Source of the DNA: Gammaproteobacteria bacterium
GTDB taxonomy: Bacteria > Pseudomonadota > Gammaproteobacteria > JADZEE01
DNA length: 64,000 nt
Reading direction: 5' to 3'
Assembly: GCA_020850735.1 (NCBI GenBank)
Contig: JADZEE010000065.1
Span: 1-64,000, forward strand
Made by a program: the position numbers and the translations under genes. The notes under the pieces are model-generated. The model did no database searches, was not told the DNA's origin, and saw only the letters and a program-made list of their open reading frames with translations. Below, piece by piece: positions 34,613 to 44,650 of the stretch. Numbering within the stretch: position 1 is the stretch's first letter; each line of letters starts with the position of its first letter.

Positions 34613-35728
34613 TCAGAACTTCATTTCCTCGAAAAACTTCTTCACGCCGTCGAGCCAGGAAGCCTGCCGCGGGCTGTGCCGGCGGCTCTCACTCTCCATG
34701 GTTTCGCCGAGCTTGCGCAGCAACTCCTTCTGTTCGCGGCTCAGGTGCACCGGCGTTTCCACGGACACGGTACACAGCAGATCGCCGATGCGGCCGGAGC
34801 GCACCGATTTCACGCCCTTGCCCCGCAGGCGAAAAACCTTGCCGGCCTGGGTCCCCTCCGGGATCTTCAGCACCACGCGGCCGTCCAGCGTGGGCACCTG
34901 CAACTCGCCGCCGAGGGCGGCGGTGACGAAGTCGATCGGCACCTCGGAGTACAGATCGTCGCTGTCGCGCTGGAAGATCGGGTGCGCCTTGACGTTGATC
35001 GATACGTACAGGTCGCCGGCGGGCCCGCCGTTGGCGCCGAGCTCACCCTCGCCTGTGAGGCGGATGCGGTCGCCGTTGTCGACCCCGGCCGGAACCTTGA
35101 CCGCGATGGTCTTGTGCCCGCGCGTTCGCCCGCTGCCGCTGCAGGCGGCGCAGGGATCGCGCACCACCTTGCCCGTGCCGCGGCAGGTCGGGCAGGTCTG
35201 CTGCACGGAGAAGAACCCCTGTTGCATGCGCACCTGGCCGGCACCGCCGCAAGTACCGCACGCGGCCGGCCCGCTGCCGCTCGCCGAGCCGCTGCCGTTG
35301 CAGGTCTCGCAGGCGAGGTGGGTCGGCACGCGGATCTTGACCTCGGTGCCCGCCACCGCCTCCTCGAGCGTCAGCGCGAGGTCGTAGCGCAGATCGGCGC
35401 CCCGGTAGACCCGCGGACCCCGTTGCGCGCCGCCGAAGATGTCACCGAAGACCGAGTCGAAGATATCGCCGAAGCCGGGACCGCCGCCGCCACCGGCGCC
35501 GGGATCGACCCCGGCGTGACCGAACTGGTCGTAGGCCGCGCGCTTGCGCGAATCGGACAGGATCTCGAAGGCTTCCTTTGCCTCCTTGAACTTACCCTCC
35601 GCCGCCGCGTCGTCCGGGTTGCGATCCGGGTGGTGTTTCATCGCCAGACGCCGGAAGGCCTTCTTGAGCTCGGCCTCCGACGCATTGCGCGTCACACCCA
35701 GGACTTCGTAGTAGTCGCGCTTGGACAT
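34613..35728 (-). CDS. dnaJ: Chaperone protein DnaJ
   Basis: This co-chaperone stimulates DnaK ATPase and binds unfolded proteins. The 371 residues have the J-domain with HPD in MKHHPDRNP (about 32-37), a Gly/Phe-rich linker ([19 protein letters not shown]), and four zinc-binding CxxCxGxG repeats ([32 protein letters not shown]) at about 140-205. The C-terminal substrate-binding domains follow. It is the last gene of hrcA-grpE-dnaK-dnaJ. Confidence 0.97.
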   Translation of the reverse strand: MSKRDYYEVLGVTRNASEAELKKAFRRLAMKHHPDRNPDDAAAEGKFKEAKEAFEILSDSRKRAAYDQFGHAGVDPGAGGGGGPGFGDIFDSVFGDIFGGAQRGPRVYRGADLRYDLALTLEEAVAGTEVKIRVPTHLACETCNGSGSASGSGPAACGTCGGAGQVRMQQGFFSVQQTCPTCRGTGKVVRDPCAACSGSGRTRGHKTIAVKVPAGVDNGDRIRLTGEGELGANGGPAGDLYVSINVKAHPIFQRDSDDLYSEVPIDFVTAALGGELQVPTLDGRVVLKIPEGTQAGKVFRLRGKGVKSVRSGRIGDLLCTVSVETPVHLSREQKELLRKLGETMESESRRHSPRQASWLDGVKKFFEEMKF

Positions 35729-35812
35729 CGTTCGTCTATCCGCTCCCCGGCAACGCCGACGGCCCGAACGCCACCGGCCGCACGCGGCGGCGGGGATCGG
35801 GCCGGACTACTC

Positions 35813-35837
35813 CGGCGCCGCCCGTCGGGCGGCGCCG
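35813..35837. promoter_or_regulatory. Strong GC hairpin between dnaK and dnaJ
   Basis: CGGCGCCGCC (35813-35822) and GGCGGCGCCG (35828-35837) form a perfect 10-bp stem with a 5-base loop, 14 bases after the dnaK stop. There is no T-run on either side, so it is more likely an RNA-stability or differential-expression hairpin than a terminator. Confidence 0.6.
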
Positions 35838-35850
35838 CGGCTGCTATTGG

Positions 35851-37788
<1,938 letters not shown>

Positions 37789-37841
37789 TGCCCTGTCTCC
37801 ATGGTGTGCGCAGGCTGTCGGTGCTTGACCGTGATACCCCT

Positions 37842-37869
37842 ATCTGGGGGCCGATACGGGCTTTTTCAA
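37842..37869 (-). promoter_or_regulatory. Sigma-32-like heat-shock promoter before dnaK
   Basis: On the minus strand TTGAAA (37869-37864), a 14-base spacer, and CCCCAGAT (37849-37842) match the RpoH consensus (CTTGAAA, 13-15 bases, CCCCATNT) closely; one base differs in the -10 box. It lies just after the grpE stop and about 55 bases before the dnaK ATG. Confidence 0.65.
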
Positions 37870-37870
37870 C

Positions 37871-38434
37871 TCAATCCGGCGAGTCCGCCGGCCGCGTCGC
37901 CACCGTCACCAGTGCCGGCCGCAACAGCCGGTCCTGCAGCAGGTAGCCCTTCTGGATGACCGCCGTCACCGTACCGGGCTCGACCGCGGCGGTGGCCTCG
38001 GTGGTAATCGCCTGGTGGCGGTCCGGGTTGAACTTCTCGCCCTGCGGGTCGACCTCGCCGACACCGAGACGGTCGAGCGCGGCCAGCAGCATCTTCAGGG
38101 TCAGGTCCATGCCGGCGCGCACACTGGCGATGTCCTCGGCCTGGGCGGCCGCGGCCAGGCCGAGCTCCATGCTGTCCTTGATGGGCAGGAGCTCGGCGAT
38201 GAGCTTTTCGAGCCCGTACTTGTGCGCGTTCTCCACGTCGCGGGCGGCACGCTTGCGCACGTTGTCGAGTTCCGCCCGGGCGCGCAGTGCCTCGTCGCGC
38301 AGTTCCTGGACGCGCGCCTGCGCCTCGGCGAGGGCGGCCGTCAGATCCTCGGTCCCCGGATCGTCGCCCGGCGCCGTCGCGGCGCTGTCCTCGCACGCCT
38401 CACCCGCGGCCGTGTCGGTCTGATCCTTACTCAC
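37871..38434 (-). CDS. grpE: Nucleotide exchange factor GrpE (internal GTG start)
   Basis: GrpE releases ADP from DnaK. The 187 residues start from a GTG at 38434, with GAGGGAG about 9 bases ahead as ribosome site. The protein starts with an acidic disordered N-terminus, then a long coiled coil (LDNVRKRAARDVENAHKYGLE) and the C-terminal beta domain with DRHQAITTE and IQKGYLLQDRLLRPALV. The same frame is open upstream through hrcA without a stop, so a HrcA-GrpE read-through product is also possible. The dnaK gene follows after 82 bases. Confidence 0.93.
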   Translation of the reverse strand: MSKDQTDTAAGEACEDSAATAPGDDPGTEDLTAALAEAQARVQELRDEALRARAELDNVRKRAARDVENAHKYGLEKLIAELLPIKDSMELGLAAAAQAEDIASVRAGMDLTLKMLLAALDRLGVGEVDPQGEKFNPDRHQAITTEATAAVEPGTVTAVIQKGYLLQDRLLRPALVTVATRPADSPD

Positions 38435-39580
38435 GAAATGCTGCTCCCTCGTGCAAATTGCGGCAGATCGCGACCGTGCCGCCCGCTGCGGGCGGTCGCA
38501 ACATCCTGATTTTTCCTGATGTGGGGGCTCGTGCAGGGATTTCAAGGCCGCGCCGAGCACCTTGGCGGTCAGATCGACGATCGGGATCACCCGCTCGTAC
38601 TCCATCCGGGTCGGTCCGATGACCCCGAGCACGCCGAGGATGCGCCCGTCCGCGGAGTAGGTCGACGTCACCACGCTGCACTCGCCGAGCACGGCGTATC
38701 CGGACTCCTCGCCGATGAAGATCTGGACGCCGCGAGCCGAGAACGACTGTTCCAGCAAATGCAGAATGTCGCGTTTCTGGTTGAAGGCCTCGAACAGATG
38801 CCGGAGCTTCTCGATATTGGATAAATCATTGATTTCCATTAGATTCGTTTGCCCGGCCAGCACGAAATCGTCGTCCCTGGGCTCGCTCTGGAGCGCCTGC
38901 CCGGCGATCTCGACGACGGTGCACATCATCTCGTTCATGCGCTCGCGTGCCTCGGCCATCTCGCGCAGCAGATCCTCGCGCACCTGCCGCAGATCGCGGC
39001 CGGCAAAGGCCTGATTGAGGTAGTTGGCCACCTGCAGCAACTCGTTGGCGTCGTAGGGCTTGGCGGTGTGGATGATGCGGTTCTGCACCTCGCGATTGTT
39101 CAGCACCATGATGGCGAGCACGCGATTGTCGCTGAGCGGCAGGAATTCGACGTGGCGCAACGACTGCTGCTCGTTGCGCGGCAGCGTGACGATACCGGCC
39201 AGCCGGGTGACCTCCGACAGCAGCAGCGAGGTCTTGTCGAGCAGCCGTGACACGTCGTCCTCGTCCTGCATGTTCGAGGCGATGCGCCGTACCTCCTGCG
39301 GATCGAGGCGCTTGACCGTCATCATGGAGTCGATGAACAGCCGATAGCCCTTGACCGTCGGTATCCGTCCGGCGGAGGTGTGCGGCGAGCTCAGCAGGCC
39401 GAAATCCTCGAGATCGGCCATGACGTTGCGGATGGTGGCCGGGCTCAGATCCAGACGCACGTCGCGCGCCAGCGTTCGCGAACCGACCGGCTGCCCGTCG
39501 CTGATGTAGCGTTCAACGAGGCACTTGAACAGATATTGGGCTCGCTCGGAAAGCTTATGGTGCTCAGGAGGTTGCGTCAT
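37871..39580 (-). CDS. hrcA: Heat-inducible repressor HrcA, frame continues unbroken through grpE
   Basis: HrcA represses heat-shock operons by binding CIRCE. The HrcA part covers residues 1-343 (to about 38552): the winged-helix domain with GQPVGSRTLARD and SPATIRNVMADLE, and the C-terminal domain ending EYERVIPIVDLTAKVLG. No stop follows. Residues 344-382 read through an intergenic-looking stretch that includes a GC hairpin (38470-38500 region), then GrpE begins at residue 383. Either a real 569-residue fusion is made, or HrcA has lost its stop and carries an extended tail, or a sequencing error removed the stop. A CIRCE-like operator lies upstream. Confidence 0.85.
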   Translation of the reverse strand: MTQPPEHHKLSERAQYLFKCLVERYISDGQPVGSRTLARDVRLDLSPATIRNVMADLEDFGLLSSPHTSAGRIPTVKGYRLFIDSMMTVKRLDPQEVRRIASNMQDEDDVSRLLDKTSLLLSEVTRLAGIVTLPRNEQQSLRHVEFLPLSDNRVLAIMVLNNREVQNRIIHTAKPYDANELLQVANYLNQAFAGRDLRQVREDLLREMAEARERMNEMMCTVVEIAGQALQSEPRDDDFVLAGQTNLMEINDLSNIEKLRHLFEAFNQKRDILHLLEQSFSARGVQIFIGEESGYAVLGECSVVTSTYSADGRILGVLGVIGPTRMEYERVIPIVDLTAKVLGAALKSLHEPPHQEKSGCCDRPQRAARSRSAAICTREQHFVSKDQTDTAAGEACEDSAATAPGDDPGTEDLTAALAEAQARVQELRDEALRARAELDNVRKRAARDVENAHKYGLEKLIAELLPIKDSMELGLAAAAQAEDIASVRAGMDLTLKMLLAALDRLGVGEVDPQGEKFNPDRHQAITTEATAAVEPGTVTAVIQKGYLLQDRLLRPALVTVATRPADSPD

Positions 39581-39622
39581 GAGTGCGCGCCGATCGAAGA
39601 GCCCTGGGCGAAGTAGGCGAAA

Positions 39623-39652
39623 AATCTAGCACTGTGCCGGCGAGAGTGCAAA
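39623..39652 (-). promoter_or_regulatory. hrcA promoter with overlapping CIRCE-like operator
   Basis: On the minus strand TTTGCACTC-N9-CAGTGCTAG spans 39652-39626, matching the CIRCE consensus TTAGCACTC-N9-GAGTGCTAA at 15 of 18 arm positions. Within it, -35 TTGCAC (39651-39646), a 17-base spacer and -10 TAGATT (39628-39623) form a sigma-70 promoter, so HrcA binding would block RNA polymerase. The site is 45 bases from the hrcA ATG. Confidence 0.75.
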
Positions 39653-39721
39653 ACGGCCGTTGGCGGTCTGTGAGGGAAATGCTACTTTGAGCGCCGCGAT
39701 CCAGATAGCTGCGACGGACCC

Positions 39722-40591
39722 ATGTTCAAGCGCGTCGGCCTGATTTCCAGGAAAGGCGATCCCAAGGTCCGCGCCATCGTCGCGACCCTGGCCGAGCACC
39801 TGCGCCGGCGCGGCCTGGAAGTCGTGCTCGACGACTACAGCGCCGAGCTGCTCGGCGCGCCCGGCGCCACCTCGCCGCAGGACAGCAACGACGCGTCGGC
39901 CCTGTTCATCGCCATCGGCGGCGACGGCACCATGCTCGCGGCGGCGCGCTGGCTGTTCGACCGCCCCGACGTGCGCCTGCTCGGCGTCAACCTGGGCCGG
40001 CTCGGGTTTCTGACCGATCTCAGCCCCGAACAGCTCCCCGAGGGACTGGACCGCATCCTCGACGGCGATTATACCGAGGACGAACGGTTCTTCCTGGAAT
40101 GCCGCGTCAACCGCGGGGCCGACGTCGTCGCCCATGCCAATGCGCTGAACGACGTGACGCTGCTGAAGTGGAACACGGCCCGGCTGATCACCTTCGACAC
40201 CTACATCGACGACCGCTTCGTGCACAGCCAGCGCTCCGACGGCATCATCGTGTGCACGCCGACCGGCTCGACCGCCTACGCCCTGTCCGGCGGCGGGCCG
40301 ATCCTCGATCCCGCGCTCGCCGCCGTCGGCCTGGTGCCGATCTGCCCGCACGCGCTGACCAACCGGCCGCTGGTGGTCGCCAACGACTGCCTGGTCGAAT
40401 TCGTGATCCGCACGACCACGCCCGATCTCGCCCGCGTCACCTGTGACGGCGAAGGCGTCATCGCGCTCGAGCCCGAAGACCGCGTGAGCGTGCGCAAGGC
40501 CGGGCGCGCCATCCGCCTGATCCATCCGGCCGGTCACGATCACTTCGCCACGCTGCGTGCCAAGCTCCACTGGGGTCGCGACCCTTGCTGA
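39722..40591 (+). CDS. nadK: NAD kinase
   Basis: It phosphorylates NAD to NADP. The 289 residues have the catalytic GGDGTMLAAAR segment (about 62-72) and the substrate-binding LTDLSPEQL, SDGIIVCTPTGSTAYALSGGGP segments. It is divergent from hrcA and overlaps recN by 7 bases at the 3' end; nadK-recN is a conserved pair in gammaproteobacteria. Confidence 0.96.
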   Translation: MFKRVGLISRKGDPKVRAIVATLAEHLRRRGLEVVLDDYSAELLGAPGATSPQDSNDASALFIAIGGDGTMLAAARWLFDRPDVRLLGVNLGRLGFLTDLSPEQLPEGLDRILDGDYTEDERFFLECRVNRGADVVAHANALNDVTLLKWNTARLITFDTYIDDRFVHSQRSDGIIVCTPTGSTAYALSGGGPILDPALAAVGLVPICPHALTNRPLVVANDCLVEFVIRTTTPDLARVTCDGEGVIALEPEDRVSVRKAGRAIRLIHPAGHDHFATLRAKLHWGRDPC

Positions 40592-42246
40592 GGCACCTGC
40601 AGATCCGGGACTTCGCCATCGTCGACCACCTCGAGCTCGACTTCGAGCCGGGCTTCACCGTGTTCACCGGCGAGACCGGCGCGGGCAAGTCCATCCTGCT
40701 CGACGCCCTGGGGCTGGTGCTCGGCGACCGGGCAGCGGCCGATCTGGTCCGGCCCGGTGCCGAGCGCGCGGCCATCGTCGCCAGCTTCGAGCTCGAGCGT
40801 TGCCCGGCACTGCTCGCCGAGTTGGCCGGGCGCGGCCTCGATGCCGGTCGCGAGTGCATCGTCCAGCGCCAGATCGGCGCCGACGGCCGCTCGCGCGCCT
40901 TCGTGAACGGCATTGCGACCCCGATCGGGGTGCTCGCCGAGATCGGCGCCCGCCTGACCGACATCCACGGCCAGCACGCCCACCAGTTGCTGGTGCACCG
41001 GTCCCACCAGCGGGTGCTGCTCGACGACTTCGGGGGTTATCACGAAGAGCTGGCCGCGGTGGCGGCGGCCGCCGCCGGCTGGCGCCAGCTCGAAGAAGAG
41101 CTCAGCGCCGCGCGCGGGGACGACGACGATGTCGGCGCGACGGTGAACCGGCTGCGCGACCAGCTCGAGGAGCTCGACGGCGTCGCGCTCGCACCGGCGG
41201 ACATCGACGCACTCGAACAGCAACATCGGCGCGCGGCCAACGGCGCGCGGCTGCTCGAGGGCGCGACCGAGGCGCTGGACGGGATCGCCGAGAGCGAGGC
41301 CAGCGTCCGCGACCGTCTCGGCCGCGTCGGCCGGCTGCTGGGCGAGCTCGAGCGCGTCGATTCCCGTCTCGCCGGCATCGTCCGGCTGCTCGGTGACGCC
41401 GGCGTCGCCGTCGAGGAGGCGGCCACGGCGCTGCGCCGCTACGTCGCCGATCTCGACCTCGAACCCGACACCCTGGAGCGCAGCGAGCGCCAGCTCGCGC
41501 TGTTGCACGAGCTCGCCCGCAAGCACCGCTGCGCGCCGGCGGCGCTGCACGAGCTGCGCGAACGGCTGCGGCTGCGCCTCGAGCAGCTCGACAGTCTCGG
41601 CGAGCGGCTCGAACGCCTGACACGCCAGCGCACGGAGGCCATGGCCGGCTACCGCGCGGCGGCCGAGGTGCTGCATGCGCGGCGGCAACAGGCCGCGCGC
41701 GCGCTCGAGACCGCGGTGGCCGCGGCCATGGCCCAGCTCGGCATGCCCGGGGCGATGTTTCATGTCGACGTCGAGGCGCCGGCGCAGCTGCAACCGTTAC
41801 CGGAGGGTGGCGACACGGTCGAATTCCAGGTCAGCGCCAATCCCGGCCAGCCACTGCGGCCACTCGCGCGGGTCGCGTCCGGCGGCGAGCTGTCCCGCAT
41901 GAGCCTGGCCATCCAGATGGTGGTGACCAGCGATCGCGACGTGCCGACCCTGGTGTTCGACGAGGTCGACGCCGGGATCGGCGGGCGGGTCGCGGAAATC
42001 GTCGGCCACGAGCTGCGCCGCCTCGGCACGCGCCGCCAGGTGCTGTGCGTCACCCACCTGGCGCAGGTGGCGTCCCTGGCACATCAGCATTTCCTGGTCG
42101 AAAAAACGGCGTCCGCCGACAGCACGCGCACGACCGTCACGGCGCTGCCCCCGGAGGCGCGCACCAACGAGATCGCACGGATGCTCGGTGGCGCGCGGGT
42201 GACCAAGCAGGCGCTGGCGCACGCCCGGCAGATGCTGGCGAGCTGA
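40585..42246 (+). CDS. recN: DNA repair protein RecN
   Basis: An SMC-like ATPase for double-strand break repair. The 553 residues start from a TTG at 40585 that overlaps the nadK stop. Walker A GETGAGKSILLDAL lies near residue 32. A long Glu/Arg/Leu-rich coiled coil fills the middle (about 150-360). The ABC signature SGGELSRMSLAIQMV and Walker B LVFDEVDAGIGG are near the C-terminus. Confidence 0.96.
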   Translation: MLRHLQIRDFAIVDHLELDFEPGFTVFTGETGAGKSILLDALGLVLGDRAAADLVRPGAERAAIVASFELERCPALLAELAGRGLDAGRECIVQRQIGADGRSRAFVNGIATPIGVLAEIGARLTDIHGQHAHQLLVHRSHQRVLLDDFGGYHEELAAVAAAAAGWRQLEEELSAARGDDDDVGATVNRLRDQLEELDGVALAPADIDALEQQHRRAANGARLLEGATEALDGIAESEASVRDRLGRVGRLLGELERVDSRLAGIVRLLGDAGVAVEEAATALRRYVADLDLEPDTLERSERQLALLHELARKHRCAPAALHELRERLRLRLEQLDSLGERLERLTRQRTEAMAGYRAAAEVLHARRQQAARALETAVAAAMAQLGMPGAMFHVDVEAPAQLQPLPEGGDTVEFQVSANPGQPLRPLARVASGGELSRMSLAIQMVVTSDRDVPTLVFDEVDAGIGGRVAEIVGHELRRLGTRRQVLCVTHLAQVASLAHQHFLVEKTASADSTRTTVTALPPEARTNEIARMLGGARVTKQALAHARQMLAS

Positions 42247-42324
42247 GCCGGCGCCCGGATCCGTCTCGCCGCGGCGAAGACCCGGCGGCGCGGCCCGGCC
42301 GGATCACGACCGGCGCGCAGTCGG

Positions 42325-42348
42325 GAGTACGGGTACTCAGTCTTTTTT
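42325..42348 (+). terminator. Possible weak recN terminator overlapping the fur 3' end
   Basis: GAGTA-CGGG-TACTC is a 5-bp stem followed two bases later by TCTTTTTT. It lies between convergent recN and fur and includes the fur stop codon. The stem is short, so this is a weak call. Confidence 0.4.
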
Positions 42349-42741
42349 CGGACGCACGTACAGCACCAGGCTGTGATCGACGAGATCGTAGCCGTGCTTG
42401 GCGGCGATCTCGCGCTGTCGCCGCTCGATTTCCTCGTCCACGAACTCCACGACCCGGCCGGTCTTGACGCAGACCATGTGGTCGTGGTGGTCACCGCGGG
42501 CGAGCTCGAACACCGAGCTGCCGCTGTCAAAATGGTGGCGGGAAACCAGCCCGGCGGCCTCGAACTGCGTCAGCACGCGGTAGATGGTCGCCAGGCCCAC
42601 GTCCTCGCCGGCATCGAGGAGCGCCTTGTATACGTCCTCGGCGCTCATGTGCCGCTGCTGGTTGACCTCGAGGATGTCGAGGATGCGCAGTCGCGGCAGC
42701 GTCGCCTTGAGGCCGGCTTTCTTGAGCTCTTGAGTGTCCAT
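42337..42741 (-). CDS. fur: Ferric uptake regulator Fur
   Basis: An iron-sensing repressor of iron uptake genes. The 134 residues start from an ATG at 42741 (MDTQELKKAGLKATLPRLRI); the longer upstream frame is not Fur. The winged helix is followed by the metal site HHDHMVC and by ERRQREIAAKHGYDLVDHSLVLY. There is one cysteine after HHDHM rather than a CxxC pair, as in pseudomonad Fur proteins. It is divergent from bamE, the conserved fur-bamE arrangement. Confidence 0.96.
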   Translation of the reverse strand: MDTQELKKAGLKATLPRLRILDILEVNQQRHMSAEDVYKALLDAGEDVGLATIYRVLTQFEAAGLVSRHHFDSGSSVFELARGDHHDHMVCVKTGRVVEFVDEEIERRQREIAAKHGYDLVDHSLVLYVRPKKD

Positions 42742-42896
42742 CGGAAAGGTCTTGCGCACCCGCTGGACCTTGGACGGCCGTGGTGACGATCCCGGCCGCA
42801 GTATAGCAAACTCGGGCCGGGCCCCCGTGCCGCGCTGGCCGCTGACCCCGCCCCGTGGATACAATGCCCGGTGCGGGTCGAATCCGGAGTAGTCTC

Positions 42897-43739
42897 TTGA
42901 AAGTCGTACGCGGTATCACGCTCGTCACCGTCCCGGTGATCACCCTTTGTGCATGCTCGATACACCCCCGCCTGCCGACCGCGTCGGATCTGCCCTTCGT
43001 GCACAAGGTCGACATCCAGCAGGGCAATGTCATCACCCAGGAGATGCTCTCGCAGCTCGAACCGGGCATGGACAAGGTCAAGGTGCGCTTCATCATGGGC
43101 TCGCCGCTCATCGTCGACACCTTCCACAACGACCGCTGGGATTACGTCTACAGCCTGCAGGAGGGGGGCGGCCCGCGCGAGCAGCGGCGCGTGTCGCTGT
43201 TTTTCGAAAACGAAAAACTCGTCCGCGCGCAGGGTGACATCAAATCGGCGCTGGGCCGGCTGGAGGTGAAGCGCGAGCGCAGCACCATGGTGGCCGTGCC
43301 CGGCGAGTACGAGCCGTCGTTGCTGGACAAGCTCAAGCACAAGGTGACGTTCGGCGAGGACGAGGACGAGGGCGCGGCAGCCGCGGCGGCCGGCGCCGGC
43401 AAGGACGGAGCCAAGAGCGAGGCCGCAGGCAGCGGGGACGATGCCGGCGCCGCGACCGCGACCGCGGCCACCGGCACGGACGGCGCGGCGGCGAACGGCG
43501 AGGACGCGGAAGACGGCGCCGGGACCGAGGCCGCAACCACCGGTGAGGACGCGCCGGCCACGAGCGAGGACAAGGTCGCGACCCAGACCGTGATCGTGCC
43601 CGAGGATGCCCCGCGCAAGAAAAAAGGGTTCTTCCGCCGCCTGATGGACAAGCTCGGCAAGGGCGAAAAAAGCCGCAGCGACAGCGCCGGCGGCAGCGGC
43701 GGTTATCGCGACCCGACCGAACGCGACGAACCGTTCTGA
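42897..43739 (+). CDS. bamE: Outer membrane assembly lipoprotein BamE with a long acidic C-terminal extension
   Basis: BamE (SmpA) is a lipoprotein of the beta-barrel assembly complex. A TTG at 42897, with GGAG 8 bases before it, gives 280 residues and a signal ending in the lipobox LCAC. The open frame goes back to a GTG at 42855. The BamE fold is residues about 20-125 ([32 protein letters not shown]). Most family members stop near 110-120. Here about 150 further residues follow: an Ala/Gly/Asp/Glu-rich stretch and then a basic [18 protein letters not shown] tail. The extension is unusual; its role is unknown. Confidence 0.9.
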   Translation: MKVVRGITLVTVPVITLCACSIHPRLPTASDLPFVHKVDIQQGNVITQEMLSQLEPGMDKVKVRFIMGSPLIVDTFHNDRWDYVYSLQEGGGPREQRRVSLFFENEKLVRAQGDIKSALGRLEVKRERSTMVAVPGEYEPSLLDKLKHKVTFGEDEDEGAAAAAAGAGKDGAKSEAAGSGDDAGAATATAATGTDGAAANGEDAEDGAGTEAATTGEDAPATSEDKVATQTVIVPEDAPRKKKGFFRRLMDKLGKGEKSRSDSAGGSGGYRDPTERDEPF

Positions 43740-43758
43740 GCCTCGCGCCCGCGGGCGC

Positions 43759-44031
43759 TCAGCCGCCGCGCGCGCGCCGGCGCCTGAGCACCTTCGGATC
43801 GGCCCGCAGCGGCCGGTACATCTCCACCCGGTCGCCGTCGCGCAGCACCGTGTCGGGCCGGCACAGCTTCCCGAACACGCCCAGACGCTGCGGATCGGCC
43901 TGCGCGCTCAGGCCGGCGGCCGCAACCGCCGCGGCCACCGTCGCGCCCGCCGGCAGGCTGAGCGGGCGCATGATCTGCTCTCCGGGCCGCAGGCACACGA
44001 CCTCCACCCGGATGGGCTCAGCTACTGCCAT
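43759..44031 (-). CDS. rnfH: RnfH family ubiquitin-like protein
   Basis: A small (90 residues) ubiquitin-fold protein, with IRVEVVCLRPG near the start and the family segment VGVFGKLCRPDTVLRDGDRVEMYRPL near the middle (here LGVFGKLCRP). Its role is not settled. It overlaps ratA by 14 bases; ratA-rnfH-bamE-smpB is a conserved gammaproteobacterial neighbourhood. Confidence 0.92.
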   Translation of the reverse strand: MAVAEPIRVEVVCLRPGEQIMRPLSLPAGATVAAAVAAAGLSAQADPQRLGVFGKLCRPDTVLRDGDRVEMYRPLRADPKVLRRRRARGG

Positions 44032-44455
44032 AGCAGATCTCGGCGCGGGCTCGAAACGAGTCCACCAGCGAGCTGGCGAGGTGACTGAACACCTGGCCGA
44101 CGGTCATCGCCAGCAGCCTGCTGGCGAAATCGAACTCCATTTCCAGCGAGACCAGGCAGCCCCCGTCCGCCAGCGCTTCGAACCGCCACACCCCGTGCAG
44201 GTGCTGGAACGGCCCGCGGACCAGATGGATGCGGATACCGCGCCCCGGATCGAGCGCGTTCTCGGTGGTGAACGACTGGCGCAGCCGGCCCTTGGCCAGA
44301 TCGATGGTCGCGATCACGCGCGGATCGCTGCGATCGTGCACCGTGGCGCCGGCGCACCAGGGCAGAAAGTGCGGATAGGACTCGACGTCGTTGACGAGCT
44401 CGTACATCTGCGCGGCGGTCCAGGGCACGCGCGCGCTGCGTTGGATCCGGGTCAC
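44018..44455 (-). CDS. RatA/Coq10-type START-domain protein
   Basis: 145 residues of the polyketide-cyclase/START fold. The segments ELVNDVESYPHFLPWCAG and the C-terminal VGQVFSHLASSLVDSFRARA are typical of the RatA family. Family members are annotated as ribosome association toxin RatA or as ubiquinone-binding Coq10-like proteins; the sequence cannot choose. It lies directly upstream of and overlaps rnfH. Confidence 0.9.
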   Translation of the reverse strand: MTRIQRSARVPWTAAQMYELVNDVESYPHFLPWCAGATVHDRSDPRVIATIDLAKGRLRQSFTTENALDPGRGIRIHLVRGPFQHLHGVWRFEALADGGCLVSLEMEFDFASRLLAMTVGQVFSHLASSLVDSFRARAEICYGSS

Positions 44456-44650
44456 GGTGCGGGTTCAGTCAGCAATAGGGGCGGATCATCGTCGGCGCCG
44501 GCTTCACCGCCCGGCCGGGGCGGCCATGCGCCACGCTCGCAGCGGAAATAGTGCTGCATATCACGGCATTGCTCAACGGCGTCGCGTTCAAGCCCGCCCC
44601 GCCCGCGCCGCTACCCGCGCAGGGACCGCGCGCAAAATGCGGGAGGACCG

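Noticed and set aside
33154-34926. Plus-strand open frame of 590 codons
   Set aside because: It crosses both repeat copies and the antisense of dapB and dnaJ; no domain seen.
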